A DNA stretch of 5,487 nucleotides from Dehalococcoidia bacterium (GCA_023128875.1 JAGMDB010000009.1:1-5487); one strand, 5' to 3'. Positions 1 through 5,111 are shown, counted from the first letter of the stretch. Notes: generated by a model from the letters alone, not told the origin. Numbers and translations are program-made.

Positions 1-446
1 TCGTCCGAGCCATAAACTTCATACTCCGTAGCCACGAATACCATGTCGGAATTGTCAGGAGCTATCGCCACGTAATACAAATCTTCGCCCGCATCGAAGA
101 ACTCGTCGGGAAGATTGTCGGTGATGTCACTCCAGGTGATTGCTCCATCTTCAGATTTCCATAGCCTGGACACGGGGTCTTCCCACATTTCGTCCCCATA
201 CAGCCGATGGTCCTCAATTCCCATGCCCACGGCGTAGATGATATCGCCAGCGGGATCCGCAGCGAAGTCATAGATGGCAGAATTTGGGGCAACAACCCAG
301 TCAGGGCCGTTGACTTCTGGCTGCCATTCCTCCCACCACTCCGTGTCTGGATCAGCGCTTACCGTTGCTCCGCCTACCAGGCTAAGAGATAGTGCTAAAG
401 CAATAGCCAGGTAAAATACCTTGCTATGCCATTTCATTTTACTCAT
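1..446 (-). CDS. Exported Asp-box / beta-propeller-like surface protein, N-terminal part
   Basis: Partial gene: 148 codons are visible and the 3' part lies beyond the left edge. The start is ATG at 446, with GGAG (460-457) 10 nt upstream; a second in-frame ATG at 437 is too far from that site. Residues 1-31 form a typical Sec signal peptide: a Lys-rich start, a hydrophobic core at about 10-25, and a likely signal peptidase cut after V-S-A (29-31). The mature start is acidic and Trp-rich (EWWEEW, 36-41). Residues 57-148 alternate short hydrophobic strands with turns. They include SEDGAITW at 98-105, close to the Asp-box pattern SxDxGxTW but with Ala at the Gly position, followed by SDIT. This is the style of sialidase/BNR-like beta-propeller repeats. 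I infer a secreted or surface-attached propeller protein; enzyme activity cannot be judged from this fragment. It follows an unusually long leader with its own small ORF. Confidence 0.8.
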   Translation of the reverse strand, partial: MSKMKWHSKVFYLAIALALSLSLVGGATVSADPDTEWWEEWQPEVNGPDWVVAPNSAIYDFAADPAGDIIYAVGMGIEDHRLYGDEMWEDPVSRLWKSEDGAITWSDITDNLPDEFFDAGEDLYYVAIAPDNSDMVFVATEYEVYGSD

Positions 447-456
447 TTATTTATTT

Positions 457-464
457 CTCCTTTT
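457..464 (-). promoter_or_regulatory. Ribosome binding site of the exported protein
   Basis: Reading on the minus strand, AAAAGGAG lies 10 nt before ATG 446. It overlaps the stop codon of the upstream ORF (465-463), so translation of the two may be coupled. Confidence 0.7.
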
Positions 465-654
465 AAAAATTTCTTAATTCCTCCGAGCCTTTACTTGAAG
501 TCGACCACTCCAGATTCAGGCTCTTCAGATTTTGTTTTGCAGTTAAAGCTAATTTTTCAAGCCTGTAGCTTCTACAGACTACCCCATTATGCCCCGGGCC
601 AGGGCTTGATTTACTCTCCCTCTGGGAAACTCTTTCCCCTCGGGGCTGCTTCAT
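463..654 (-). CDS. Small upstream ORF, 63 aa, function unknown
   Basis: The start is ATG at 654, 9 nt after GGAGG (668-664) within AAAGGAGGTGAT, an almost complete match to the 16S rRNA anti-Shine-Dalgarno sequence. GTG 663 and ATG 660 are in frame but overlap that site or sit too close to it. The 63-residue product is basic, Ser-rich and hydrophilic, with no signal peptide or membrane segment. It has SSPGPGHNG near residues 16-24, then a charged, probably helical stretch (RSYRLEKLALTAKQNLKSL). It ends at TAA 465-463, inside the ribosome binding site of the exported protein. I do not recognise a family. The same DNA folds into several perfect hairpins, so it could be a structured leader RNA in which the ORF is secondary. 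The excellent ribosome site favours real translation. Confidence 0.45.
   Translation of the reverse strand: MKQPRGERVSQRESKSSPGPGHNGVVCRSYRLEKLALTAKQNLKSLNLEWSTSSKGSEELRNF
500..650 (-). other. Candidate structured leader RNA (series of hairpins)
   Basis: On the minus strand four compact inverted repeats follow one another. They are GGGAAA-GAG-TTTCCC (about 636-622), GCCCT-GGCCC-GGGGC (about 605-591), AGTCTGTAG-AAG-CTACAGGCT (about 580-560, one G-T pair), and TGGAGT-GGTCG-ACTTCA inside an AGCCT/AGGCT outer pair (about 525-487). They lie in the transcribed region between the promoters and the exported-protein gene and overlap the 63-codon ORF. No known riboswitch class was recognised and no terminator T-run follows the stems. 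Whether they fold or regulate is inference. Confidence 0.35.
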
Positions 655-663
655 AGACATCAC

Positions 664-671
664 CTCCTTTC
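664..671 (-). promoter_or_regulatory. Near-perfect Shine-Dalgarno site of the upstream ORF
   Basis: The minus strand reads AAAGGAGGTGATG, matching the 16S anti-Shine-Dalgarno complement over about 12 nt. It is placed 9 nt before ATG 654 and decides that start over GTG 663. Confidence 0.65.
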
Positions 672-756
672 AAGCACATATCGCAAACTCCCGCAAATCC
701 CACGGATTTTCGGTAGCTTACTTTCTATATATAACGACAATATGCGCTCTTGGTTT

Positions 757-786
757 ATACTAATCCTATTACATATATTTTGTCAA
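757..786 (-). promoter_or_regulatory. Promoter P2 of the leader/exported-protein unit
   Basis: On the minus strand the -35 is TTGACA (786-781, perfect) and the -10 is TAGTAT (762-757) with an 18-nt spacer. TATAAA at 759-754 is an alternative -10 but gives a 21-nt spacer. Transcription would start near 750, leaving a leader of about 300 nt before ATG 446. Confidence 0.55.
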
Positions 787-805
787 TAGGCATAATTCAA
801 ATCTT

Positions 806-833
806 AGTATACCAGCTAATCTTATATTGTCAA
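806..833 (-). promoter_or_regulatory. Promoter P1 of the leader/exported-protein unit
   Basis: On the minus strand the -35 is TTGACA (833-828, perfect) and the -10 is TATACT (811-806) with a 16-nt spacer in AT-rich DNA. It lies 47 bp upstream of P2, and the two share the ten bases CTATTGACAA around the -35. Confidence 0.6.
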
Positions 834-841
834 TAGTTGCC

Positions 842-1024
842 TTTCAGCTTAATCCTCTCCCCCCAAGGGAGACTGAAAATCCCACTCTCTCTCCCCATCG
901 CGGGAGAGGAAACACACAACCCTCTCTCCCCCTCTGGGGGAGAGATAAAGTGAGGGGGTACCTCAAGACTTCACCCTCACCTTTTGCGGCTCTGCCGCAA
1001 GTAGTGGCGGGGTTTATCCCCGCC
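842..1024. repeat. GC-rich palindromic repeat block A
   Basis: Five inverted repeats are packed between the response-regulator stop and promoter P1. They are TTTCAG/CTGAAA enclosing TCTCCC/GGGAGA (842-878); CTCTCCC/GGGAGAG (889-908); TCTCTCCCCC-TCT-GGGGGAGAGA (923-945, 10 perfect pairs); TTGCGGC-TCT-GCCGCAA (984-1000); and GGCGGGG-TTTAT-CCCCGCC (1006-1024). GTGAGGG (950-956) also pairs with CCCTCAC (974-980). Parts recur almost exactly in block B at 1793-1966. This is the style of dispersed REP- or MITE-like intergenic elements. Long reading frames across it on the plus strand are by-products of the repeat. No T-run follows any stem, so it is not a classic terminator. Confidence 0.75.
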
Positions 1025-1042
1025 CTGAGGGGTGGTGGGAGC

Positions 1043-1717
1043 CTATTCCTTAACCACAGAAATCAATCCTTTCTTTATGGCTATCACTACAGCGTGAGTG
1101 CGAGCGTTGGCGTTGAGTTTGCGGAGAATAGAAGTTATATGATTTTTAATAGTCTGTTCGCTGACGTTCAGCTCCACAGCGATCTGCTTATTGAGGTAGC
1201 CTTGAGCCATATAGTCCAGGATTTCTGTTTCTCTAGGGGTGAGTGGTGAAATGAAAGTAGCTGCTTCTTTCTCTGCGGAAAGTTCATGAAACTGCCGTAG
1301 TATCTGCTCAGCTACCTTTGGCCGCTCTACAAGGTTTTCATTTATAGGATGCTCACCTTCAGCACATCGCCTGATAGCCTGTGCCAGCTCGTTGGCATCC
1401 ACGTCCTTGCTCAGGTAAGCTGAAGCCCGCGCTTTGATCGCCTGGAAAAATTGTTCATCATGTGGCTCTGGGGTGAGAATGATGGCAGCTACACTGGGCA
1501 AGCGCTGCTTTATGGCATGACAGAGCTCTAAATCACCCGGCAAGGTAGCATTGAGGCCCAAAAGGACCACATCAGGAGGTGAAGTTTCAATCGCGGCAAG
1601 TACTCCTTCATCAACATTAGCCTCCCCCAAAATCTGTATGTCAGGCATGCGGGAAAGCGAGGCACGTATGCCCTGCCGGAACAAAGGCTGCTGGTCAACT
1701 ATAAATACCTTGGTCAC
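1043..1717 (-). CDS. NarL/LuxR-type response regulator with a degenerate receiver
   Basis: A 224-residue DNA-binding regulator. Residues 1-120 are a receiver domain and about 157-220 a LuxR-type helix-turn-helix, with LTPRETEIL at 159-167 and the recognition region VSEQTIKNHI at 185-194. In NarL/FixJ proteins the receiver normally has a pair of acidic residues, a phosphorylated Asp near 54, a Thr/Ser and a Lys. Here D8 is followed by Q9, and position 54, within PDVVLLGLN (48-56), is Gly; T82 and K104 remain. Phosphorylation at the usual site is therefore impossible, and it is probably constitutive, controlled by a ligand or partner, or controlled by its level. The start is GTG 1717; an in-frame TAA lies at 1744-1742 with no other start between. 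AGAGGG, 4-5 nt upstream, is a closely spaced ribosome site. No kinase gene is adjacent. It has its own promoter and is flanked on both sides by related repeat blocks. Confidence 0.9.
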   Translation of the reverse strand: MTKVFIVDQQPLFRQGIRASLSRMPDIQILGEANVDEGVLAAIETSPPDVVLLGLNATLPGDLELCHAIKQRLPSVAAIILTPEPHDEQFFQAIKARASAYLSKDVDANELAQAIRRCAEGEHPINENLVERPKVAEQILRQFHELSAEKEAATFISPLTPRETEILDYMAQGYLNKQIAVELNVSEQTIKNHITSILRKLNANARTHAVVIAIKKGLISVVKE

Positions 1718-1743
1718 TTTGCCCTCTAAAGTACTCTTACCTT

Positions 1744-1772
1744 AGTTTAGCATACATAATGCGGGATGTAAA
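1744..1772 (-). promoter_or_regulatory. Extended -10 promoter of the response regulator
   Basis: On the minus strand the -35 is TTTACA (1772-1767) and the -10 is TAAACT (1749-1744), with a 17-nt spacer and a TGC extended -10 just before it. The predicted start near 1737 gives a leader of about 20 nt to GTG 1717, so the gene is probably transcribed alone. Confidence 0.6.
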
Positions 1773-1792
1773 AAATTTAGTGCTCGTTCACT

Positions 1793-2021
1793 CTCACCTT
1801 TTGCGGCTCTGCCGCAAACTAATTGAGTTCATTTATACTCCTCCCCTCCCGTTTTGCAGCCAAGCTGCAAACTTCTCCCATCAAGAGAGAGGAGAAAAAC
1901 CTATGCTCTCTCCCCATCGCGGGAGAGAGTTAGAGTGAGGGGGTACTTCAAGGCTTCACCCTCACCCTGCACCAGCCTAAAGACACATGTCCACGTCCCC
2001 TCCCCTGGAGGGCGAGGGGGC
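1793..2021. repeat. GC-rich palindromic repeat block B
   Basis: It holds TTGCGGC-TCT-GCCGCAA (1801-1817), TTTGCAGC-CAA-GCTGCAAA (1853-1871, 8 perfect pairs), CTCTCTCCC/GGGAGAGAG (1906-1929, 9 pairs), GTGAGGG/CCCTCAC (1935-1965), and CCCCTC/GAGGGG around a nested CCCT/AGGG (1997-2019). Three segments repeat block A in the same orientation: 1793-1817 equals 976-1000 (25 nt), 1906-1927 equals 887-908 (22 nt), and 1934-1966 matches 949-981 with two mismatches in 33. The right end overlaps the last codons of the coiled-coil protein gene. The block fills the gap between the regulator's promoter and that gene's stop. Confidence 0.75.
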
Positions 2022-2576
2022 CATGGAGGATGCTTTAGTTAGCTCACGCTTCAGGTTATCGAGTTTTGGCAAGAAAGGCTCGGTCAGCTTACGCCAGTTT
2101 TGTTGCCACTCGGGCACAGCTTCAGTATTAATAGCACGCACTGCCGTTCCCGATATCCTCAGTTGATGCAAGGCCTCCCTGCCCTTGTTTTCTATCGCTT
2201 GCCTGGTCATTCGCAAGGTCTGCTCATGTTCTTGAGCCAGCTCCCTTATCTGTTCTATGACCGGCTGTAATCTCGGCTCAATAGCAGCTATCCCCTGGAT
2301 TATCTTCTCCAGCCTGGAGTGGCTCTCCAAATCCATAGCCTGCGCCAGGTAACCAGTAATTGTTCGCACTGTAAAGCCCCTCCCCTCTGTGGGGCGACTA
2401 TCCAGTTCTATGGGTAGATTGAGTGGCTCAGGATTATCGAGGTACCTTTGTGCTATCCCCTTTCCAACCTGGCGGTATTCTTGCTCTCTTTGCTGCTGCA
2501 TTTCCTGGGGGGAGAGTTTACCCAGCTTGTTAGCTTTCTCCCGGGCAATTTCCCAGGCATCCTTTAGTTCACTCAT
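1977..2576 (-). CDS. Charged helical protein of unknown function, repeat-derived C-terminus
   Basis: 199 residues. The start is ATG 2576, with GGAG (2587-2584) 7 nt upstream. The product has no signal peptide or membrane segment and is rich in Glu, Gln, Arg and Lys. Its N-terminal helix begins SELKDAWEIAREKANKLGKL and is followed by a Gln/Glu-rich segment (residues 23-35). Residues 75-185 are almost wholly predicted amphipathic helix, possibly coiled coil (for example EKIIQGIAAIEPRLQPVIEQ). The N-terminal style resembles hypothetical proteins I remember from Dehalococcoidia, but I cannot assign a function. The last 15 residues (from MAPSPSRGG to the end) are encoded by the palindromic repeat at 1997-2019, so the original stop was probably displaced by a repeat insertion. 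A role in a complex or as a regulator is possible, but nothing here proves it. Confidence 0.75.
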   Translation of the reverse strand: MSELKDAWEIAREKANKLGKLSPQEMQQQREQEYRQVGKGIAQRYLDNPEPLNLPIELDSRPTEGRGFTVRTITGYLAQAMDLESHSRLEKIIQGIAAIEPRLQPVIEQIRELAQEHEQTLRMTRQAIENKGREALHQLRISGTAVRAINTEAVPEWQQNWRKLTEPFLPKLDNLKRELTKASSMAPSPSRGGDVDMCL

Positions 2577-2586
2577 AATCGCTCTC

Positions 2587-2646
2587 CATCATCCTGAGCG
2601 TAGTGAAGAATCTCTCAACCAGGACCCTTCACTTCGTTCCGGTGAC
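2587..2646. repeat. Imperfect inverted repeat in the divergent intergenic region
   Basis: The left arm (about 2589-2612, containing CATCCTGAGCG and AGTGAAG) is an imperfect inverted copy of the right arm (about 2623-2646, containing CTTCACT and CCGGTGACA), with a 7-bp perfect core and one gap. It resembles the dispersed CATCCTGAGCG-type palindromic repeats seen in many bacterial genomes. It separates the divergent genes at 2576 and 2709 and overlaps the 5' untranslated region of the left gene. Confidence 0.55.
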
Positions 2647-2659
2647 AGTCAAACCATTA

Positions 2660-2690
2660 TTGGCATTAGCAAGGCATTTTAGCTTATAAT
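2660..2690 (+). promoter_or_regulatory. Candidate promoter of the hydrolase operon
   Basis: A perfect -10 TATAAT (2685-2690) is preceded by TTGGCA (2660-2665), but the 19-nt spacer is long. The predicted start near 2697 leaves about 12 nt before ATG 2709, just enough for the GAAGG ribosome site. Confidence 0.45.
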
Positions 2691-2708
2691 GGTAAAGAAG
2701 GTCAAAGT

Positions 2709-3434
2709 ATGATTTATCATAAATCGATAAGGATAGGGCAGAACTTTTACTGCTATGTATGGAATGGCAAGGGAAATAACTGCAATGCCAGCCTCCTGTG
2801 TCATATTTTACGGGGAGAGCGGCCTCATATTCTGGTTGACCCCGGGCACATCAAGAATGAGCGGGGGGAGACTTGCTTTGATTCCCTGACTCAGGCTATG
2901 GAGAAAGATGGTTTCAAAGTAAAAGATATCGGTTTGGTGATATGTACGCATAGCCACCCTGATCATTTTGAGGCTGTAGAGTCAGTAGTAGAGCAGAGCA
3001 ACGCCTTGCTGGCCCTGTCTCGTGAAGAGGATGAATTCTACAACAACGCTGGAAATTATTTCTACAATGCTTTTGGAAGCCAGTTACCACAGGTTAAACC
3101 ATTCTTCTACCTCAAGGAGGGCGATTTAAGCCTGGGGGCTACAAATAAGTTAGCTATCAAGGTTTTACTCACCCCGGGACACACTCCAGGCTCTATCTCC
3201 CTTTACTTGCAGGAGGCGAAAATATTAATGAGCGGCGATGTAATCTTTTCTGGCAGCGTTGGCAGAACAGATTTCCCTGGAGGGAGCGCCTCTTTACTAC
3301 GGGAAAGCATCAATAAGCTATCTCAGCTTGATGCGGAATACTTGGTCCCGGGGCATAGCACAGAAGCCGGCAGCATAATTGCCAGCAAGGATAAAGTGTC
3401 ACGCAATTTTCACCTGGTTAAAATGTTCATTTAG
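2709..3434 (+). CDS. Metallo-beta-lactamase-fold hydrolase
   Basis: 241 residues, a complete single-domain protein without signal peptide, so probably a cytoplasmic metal-dependent hydrolase. All the usual ligands of a two-metal site are visible: HSHPDH at 81-86 (H81, H83, D85, H86), H158 in GHTPGS, D177 in SGDVIF, and H216 in VPGHS. The GRTDFPGG motif (185-192) is shared with glyoxalase II-like and persulfide-dioxygenase-like branches of the superfamily. These motifs give the fold and chemistry, hydrolysis of an ester, thioester or similar bond, but not the substrate. A glutathione-based role is only one option. The start is ATG 2709 with AAGAAGG about 7 nt upstream. The next gene begins 9-12 bp after the stop, so the two are probably one transcript. 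Confidence 0.88.
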   Translation: MIYHKSIRIGQNFYCYVWNGKGNNCNASLLCHILRGERPHILVDPGHIKNERGETCFDSLTQAMEKDGFKVKDIGLVICTHSHPDHFEAVESVVEQSNALLALSREEDEFYNNAGNYFYNAFGSQLPQVKPFFYLKEGDLSLGATNKLAIKVLLTPGHTPGSISLYLQEAKILMSGDVIFSGSVGRTDFPGGSASLLRESINKLSQLDAEYLVPGHSTEAGSIIASKDKVSRNFHLVKMFI

Positions 3435-3446
3435 GCAAGGCATGTG

Positions 3447-4121
3447 ATGGAACCGGACAAGAAAATCAAGTACGCGGTGGAACACACTGAGCTAATCAGG
3501 CCGCCACAGCAACATCTGGCAACTTTTGGCGCTACTACGCTGACTTACTATGTGGTTACTGGACTGGCGGAAAATCTTAGCGTGGTCAGGGATGGGAAAG
3601 TGATAGCTGAAAAGCCCAGAATTGTTACACCTTCTTATTTAGTTAGGTTGGAAGGCTTCAGCGAAGAAGCCAGAAAATACATCGCTATGGCAGCCAAAGA
3701 ACACCCCAGTGAGCCAGGCATTTTCTACAGATATCAAAATCAACCGAGAGAGATGAACGTTGTTTCTGAATCCACGAGACAGGTGATAGGTAAACTCAAT
3801 GCGCAGATAGACGAAGAGCATAATCCACTAAGCACCATTATCAAGGGAGTGGAAGAACTGTGGGATGTATCGCTTCTTATGTTTATCTATCACTTAACCA
3901 GAAAATCCATAAACTCCAATGTTGCTGAGTTCCGTAGCAGAGGTTTCCTGAATATAGATGCAAGCGGCTTGCCCAAAGAGGCTCGAAATCACATTGAAGA
4001 GCTTTTTCAACAGGTGAGGAATGACATCTCTCGAGCTTCCGAGTTAGTGGCTGAGCTAAACAGATGGAACGTGTTCCCAGAATACCAGGACAGGTTTTTC
4101 ACTCTGTTCAGAGACAGATAA
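3447..4121 (+). CDS. Conserved-looking protein of unknown function, 224 aa
   Basis: No family recognised. AAGG (3437-3440) lies 6 nt before ATG 3447, preferred over the adjacent in-frame GTG 3444, which sits only 3 nt from it. The soluble product has no signal peptide or membrane helix. The N-terminal part (about 25-70) looks like mixed strands, with ATFGATTLTYYVVTGL, then VVRDGKVIAEKPRIVTPSYLVRL in pieces typical of a small alpha/beta domain, and FSEEARKYI leading into helix. The C-terminal half (about 105-224) is mostly amphipathic helix, with repeated charged stretches such as EARNHIEELFQQVRNDI. It is cotranscribed with, and directly follows, the metal-dependent hydrolase, so it may act in the same process. 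The stop at 4121 faces the prepilin peptidase stop with 8 bp between. Confidence 0.8.
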   Translation: MEPDKKIKYAVEHTELIRPPQQHLATFGATTLTYYVVTGLAENLSVVRDGKVIAEKPRIVTPSYLVRLEGFSEEARKYIAMAAKEHPSEPGIFYRYQNQPREMNVVSESTRQVIGKLNAQIDEEHNPLSTIIKGVEELWDVSLLMFIYHLTRKSINSNVAEFRSRGFLNIDASGLPKEARNHIEELFQQVRNDISRASELVAELNRWNVFPEYQDRFFTLFRDR

Positions 4122-4129
4122 GGCACTTG

Positions 4130-4921
4130 CTACATAAACCCCAGGTACCAGGCAAGCATCTTGCTTCCCCATAGCAGGGTAATTAAAGTACTCAAAGAGA
4201 GGAAGGGACCGAAGGGAATTGTTTCCTTGCGCCCTTTCCTTTTGGCTATCAGAAAAGCTATGGCTACCACGCCTCCCATGATAGCCCCCATAATCAATGC
4301 CATAAAAACCAGAGGAAAGCCAGTGGCCAGGCCGATAAGAGCTGCCAGCTTGACATCTCCCCAACCCATCCCACCACGGGAAATGAGAGCTACTAGCAAA
4401 AACATGACGAAACCAATGCCCCCGCCGATGGCGAAGTTAGCTATACCACCGAATCTTAATTGTGCGACCCAGGGTTGAGGTATAAACAAGGCAAAGAGCA
4501 AAGCCACCACCATGCCAGAGTAGACCACGCTGTTCAGGATAAGCCCATGCTCCAGGTCAACCACGAATATTATGATAAATATACAAGCATAGAAAACCAT
4601 AACACCCAGCCACCTAATATCCAACTCTGATTTCAAGTTATAACTGAAATAGAGGAAAGCAAACATAGCGCCTGTGGCAAGCTCTACCCAGAGGAGGCGT
4701 TTAGGTATGGTAGCCTGGCAATAGCGGCAGCGGCCACGCAGCCAGAGGTAACTGAACAGGGGGATGAGGTCCTTAGCCGCCAGGTGGTGCTGGCAAGCCT
4801 GGCAATGAGAGGGAGGATTCAAGATAGATTCACCTCGAGGCAGGCGATCAATGCATACATTGAGAAAGCTACCCACCGCCAGCCCTAAAAGGGCAAAAAC
4901 GAATATCAAAAAGCCTCCCAT
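4130..4921 (-). CDS. pilD: Type IV prepilin peptidase (leader peptidase / N-methyltransferase)
   Basis: 263 residues, a full-length integral membrane aspartic protease of family A24. It cleaves the leader of type IV pilin or type II secretion pseudopilin precursors and usually N-methylates the new N-terminus. An N-terminal helix (about 4-22, GLAVGSFLNV) and RLPRGES lead into the cytoplasmic zinc-binding domain with CxxC pairs C40/C43 and C65/C68. The two catalytic aspartates are D122 (VDLEHGLILN) and D189 (GMGWGDVK), and PFGPFL is at 236-241. About seven or eight hydrophobic segments span 4-22, 76-94, 104-121, 131-148, 158-181, 192-226 and 241-258. The usual Pro of the first Asp motif (IP) is Leu here. 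The start is ATG 4921; an in-frame TGA lies at 4930-4928, and no Shine-Dalgarno site is visible. No pilin or assembly genes are in the window. The gene symbol is a family name; gspO or comC are equally possible. Confidence 0.93.
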   Translation of the reverse strand: MGGFLIFVFALLGLAVGSFLNVCIDRLPRGESILNPPSHCQACQHHLAAKDLIPLFSYLWLRGRCRYCQATIPKRLLWVELATGAMFAFLYFSYNLKSELDIRWLGVMVFYACIFIIIFVVDLEHGLILNSVVYSGMVVALLFALFIPQPWVAQLRFGGIANFAIGGGIGFVMFLLVALISRGGMGWGDVKLAALIGLATGFPLVFMALIMGAIMGGVVAIAFLIAKRKGRKETIPFGPFLSLSTLITLLWGSKMLAWYLGFM

Positions 4922-4929
4922 AGCTAGTC

Positions 4930-4959
4930 ATTGTGACTCTATCATAACTCCAAAGTCAA
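4930..4959 (-). promoter_or_regulatory. Weak candidate promoter of the prepilin peptidase
   Basis: On the minus strand TTGACT (4959-4954) and CACAAT (4935-4930) have an 18-nt spacer. Transcription would begin within a few bases of ATG 4921, a near-leaderless transcript, which would fit the missing Shine-Dalgarno site. An alternative is TATGAT (4946-4941) with TTTGCG (4968-4963). Neither is strong. Confidence 0.25.
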
Positions 4960-4994
4960 TCCCGCAAACGCGCAAATCCTGAATGGTTCGTGTT

Positions 4995-5023
4995 GTGACA
5001 AAATTGATGACTTAGTGTAAACT
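4995..5023 (+). promoter_or_regulatory. Possible second upstream promoter for rplU-rpmA
   Basis: GTGACA (4995-5000) and TAAACT (5018-5023) are 17 nt apart. The same -10 hexamer is used by the response-regulator promoter. It would start near 5030, about 80 nt before rplU. It is weaker than the promoter at 5057-5086. Confidence 0.3.
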
Positions 5024-5056
5024 ATAGCGATGTTGATAGCGGTGTAGTTCAGATAG

Positions 5057-5086
5057 TTGACACTTAACAGACTGCACTGGTACAAT
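5057..5086 (+). promoter_or_regulatory. Main promoter of rplU-rpmA
   Basis: A perfect -35 TTGACA (5057-5062), an 18-nt spacer and the -10 TACAAT (5081-5086) preceded by TGG (extended -10). The predicted start near 5093 leaves a leader of about 19 nt that begins only about 5 nt before the Shine-Dalgarno site at 5098. There is therefore no room for an RNA leader element from this promoter. Confidence 0.7.
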
Positions 5087-5097
5087 CTGCCTTTCAC

Positions 5098-5105
5098 AAG
5101 GAGGT
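5098..5105 (+). promoter_or_regulatory. Strong Shine-Dalgarno site selecting the ATT start of rplU
   Basis: AAGGAGGT is a full match to the anti-Shine-Dalgarno core. It lies 6 nt before ATT 5112, and no ATG, GTG or TTG is present in frame between it and the gene body. Confidence 0.75.
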
Positions 5106-5111
5106 AGGGGA

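Noticed and set aside
62..295. 77-codon minus-strand ORF
   Set aside because: It lies in another frame of the exported-protein gene, whose frame has a signal peptide and ribosome site.
1006..1024. Hairpin GGCGGGG/CCCCGCC as terminator of the response regulator
   Set aside because: The stem is strong but no T-run follows on the minus strand; it fits better as part of the repeat block.
842..1024. CRISPR array
   Set aside because: The repeats are palindromes of different sequence with no regular repeat-spacer period.
827..1249. 140-codon plus-strand ORF
   Set aside because: It consists of repeat palindromes read through (LSPHRGRG, LPLWGRD) and then the antisense of the response regulator; no ribosome site.
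1854..2042. 62-codon plus-strand ORF
   Set aside because: It is composed of repeat block B and has the same repeat-derived peptide style; not a gene.
2577..2640. Minus-strand promoter for the coiled-coil protein
   Set aside because: TTGACT and TTGAGA boxes occur, but no -10 at proper spacing was convincing.
4161..4478. 105-codon plus-strand ORF and a 102-codon minus-strand ORF at 4056-4364
   Set aside because: Both are shadows of the prepilin peptidase, whose frame has all family motifs.
5038..5090. tRNA-like stretch (GGTGTAGTTCAGATAG)
   Set aside because: It resembles a D-arm only by chance; there is no acceptor stem partner, anticodon arm or GGTTC T-arm, and the region contains the rplU promoter.
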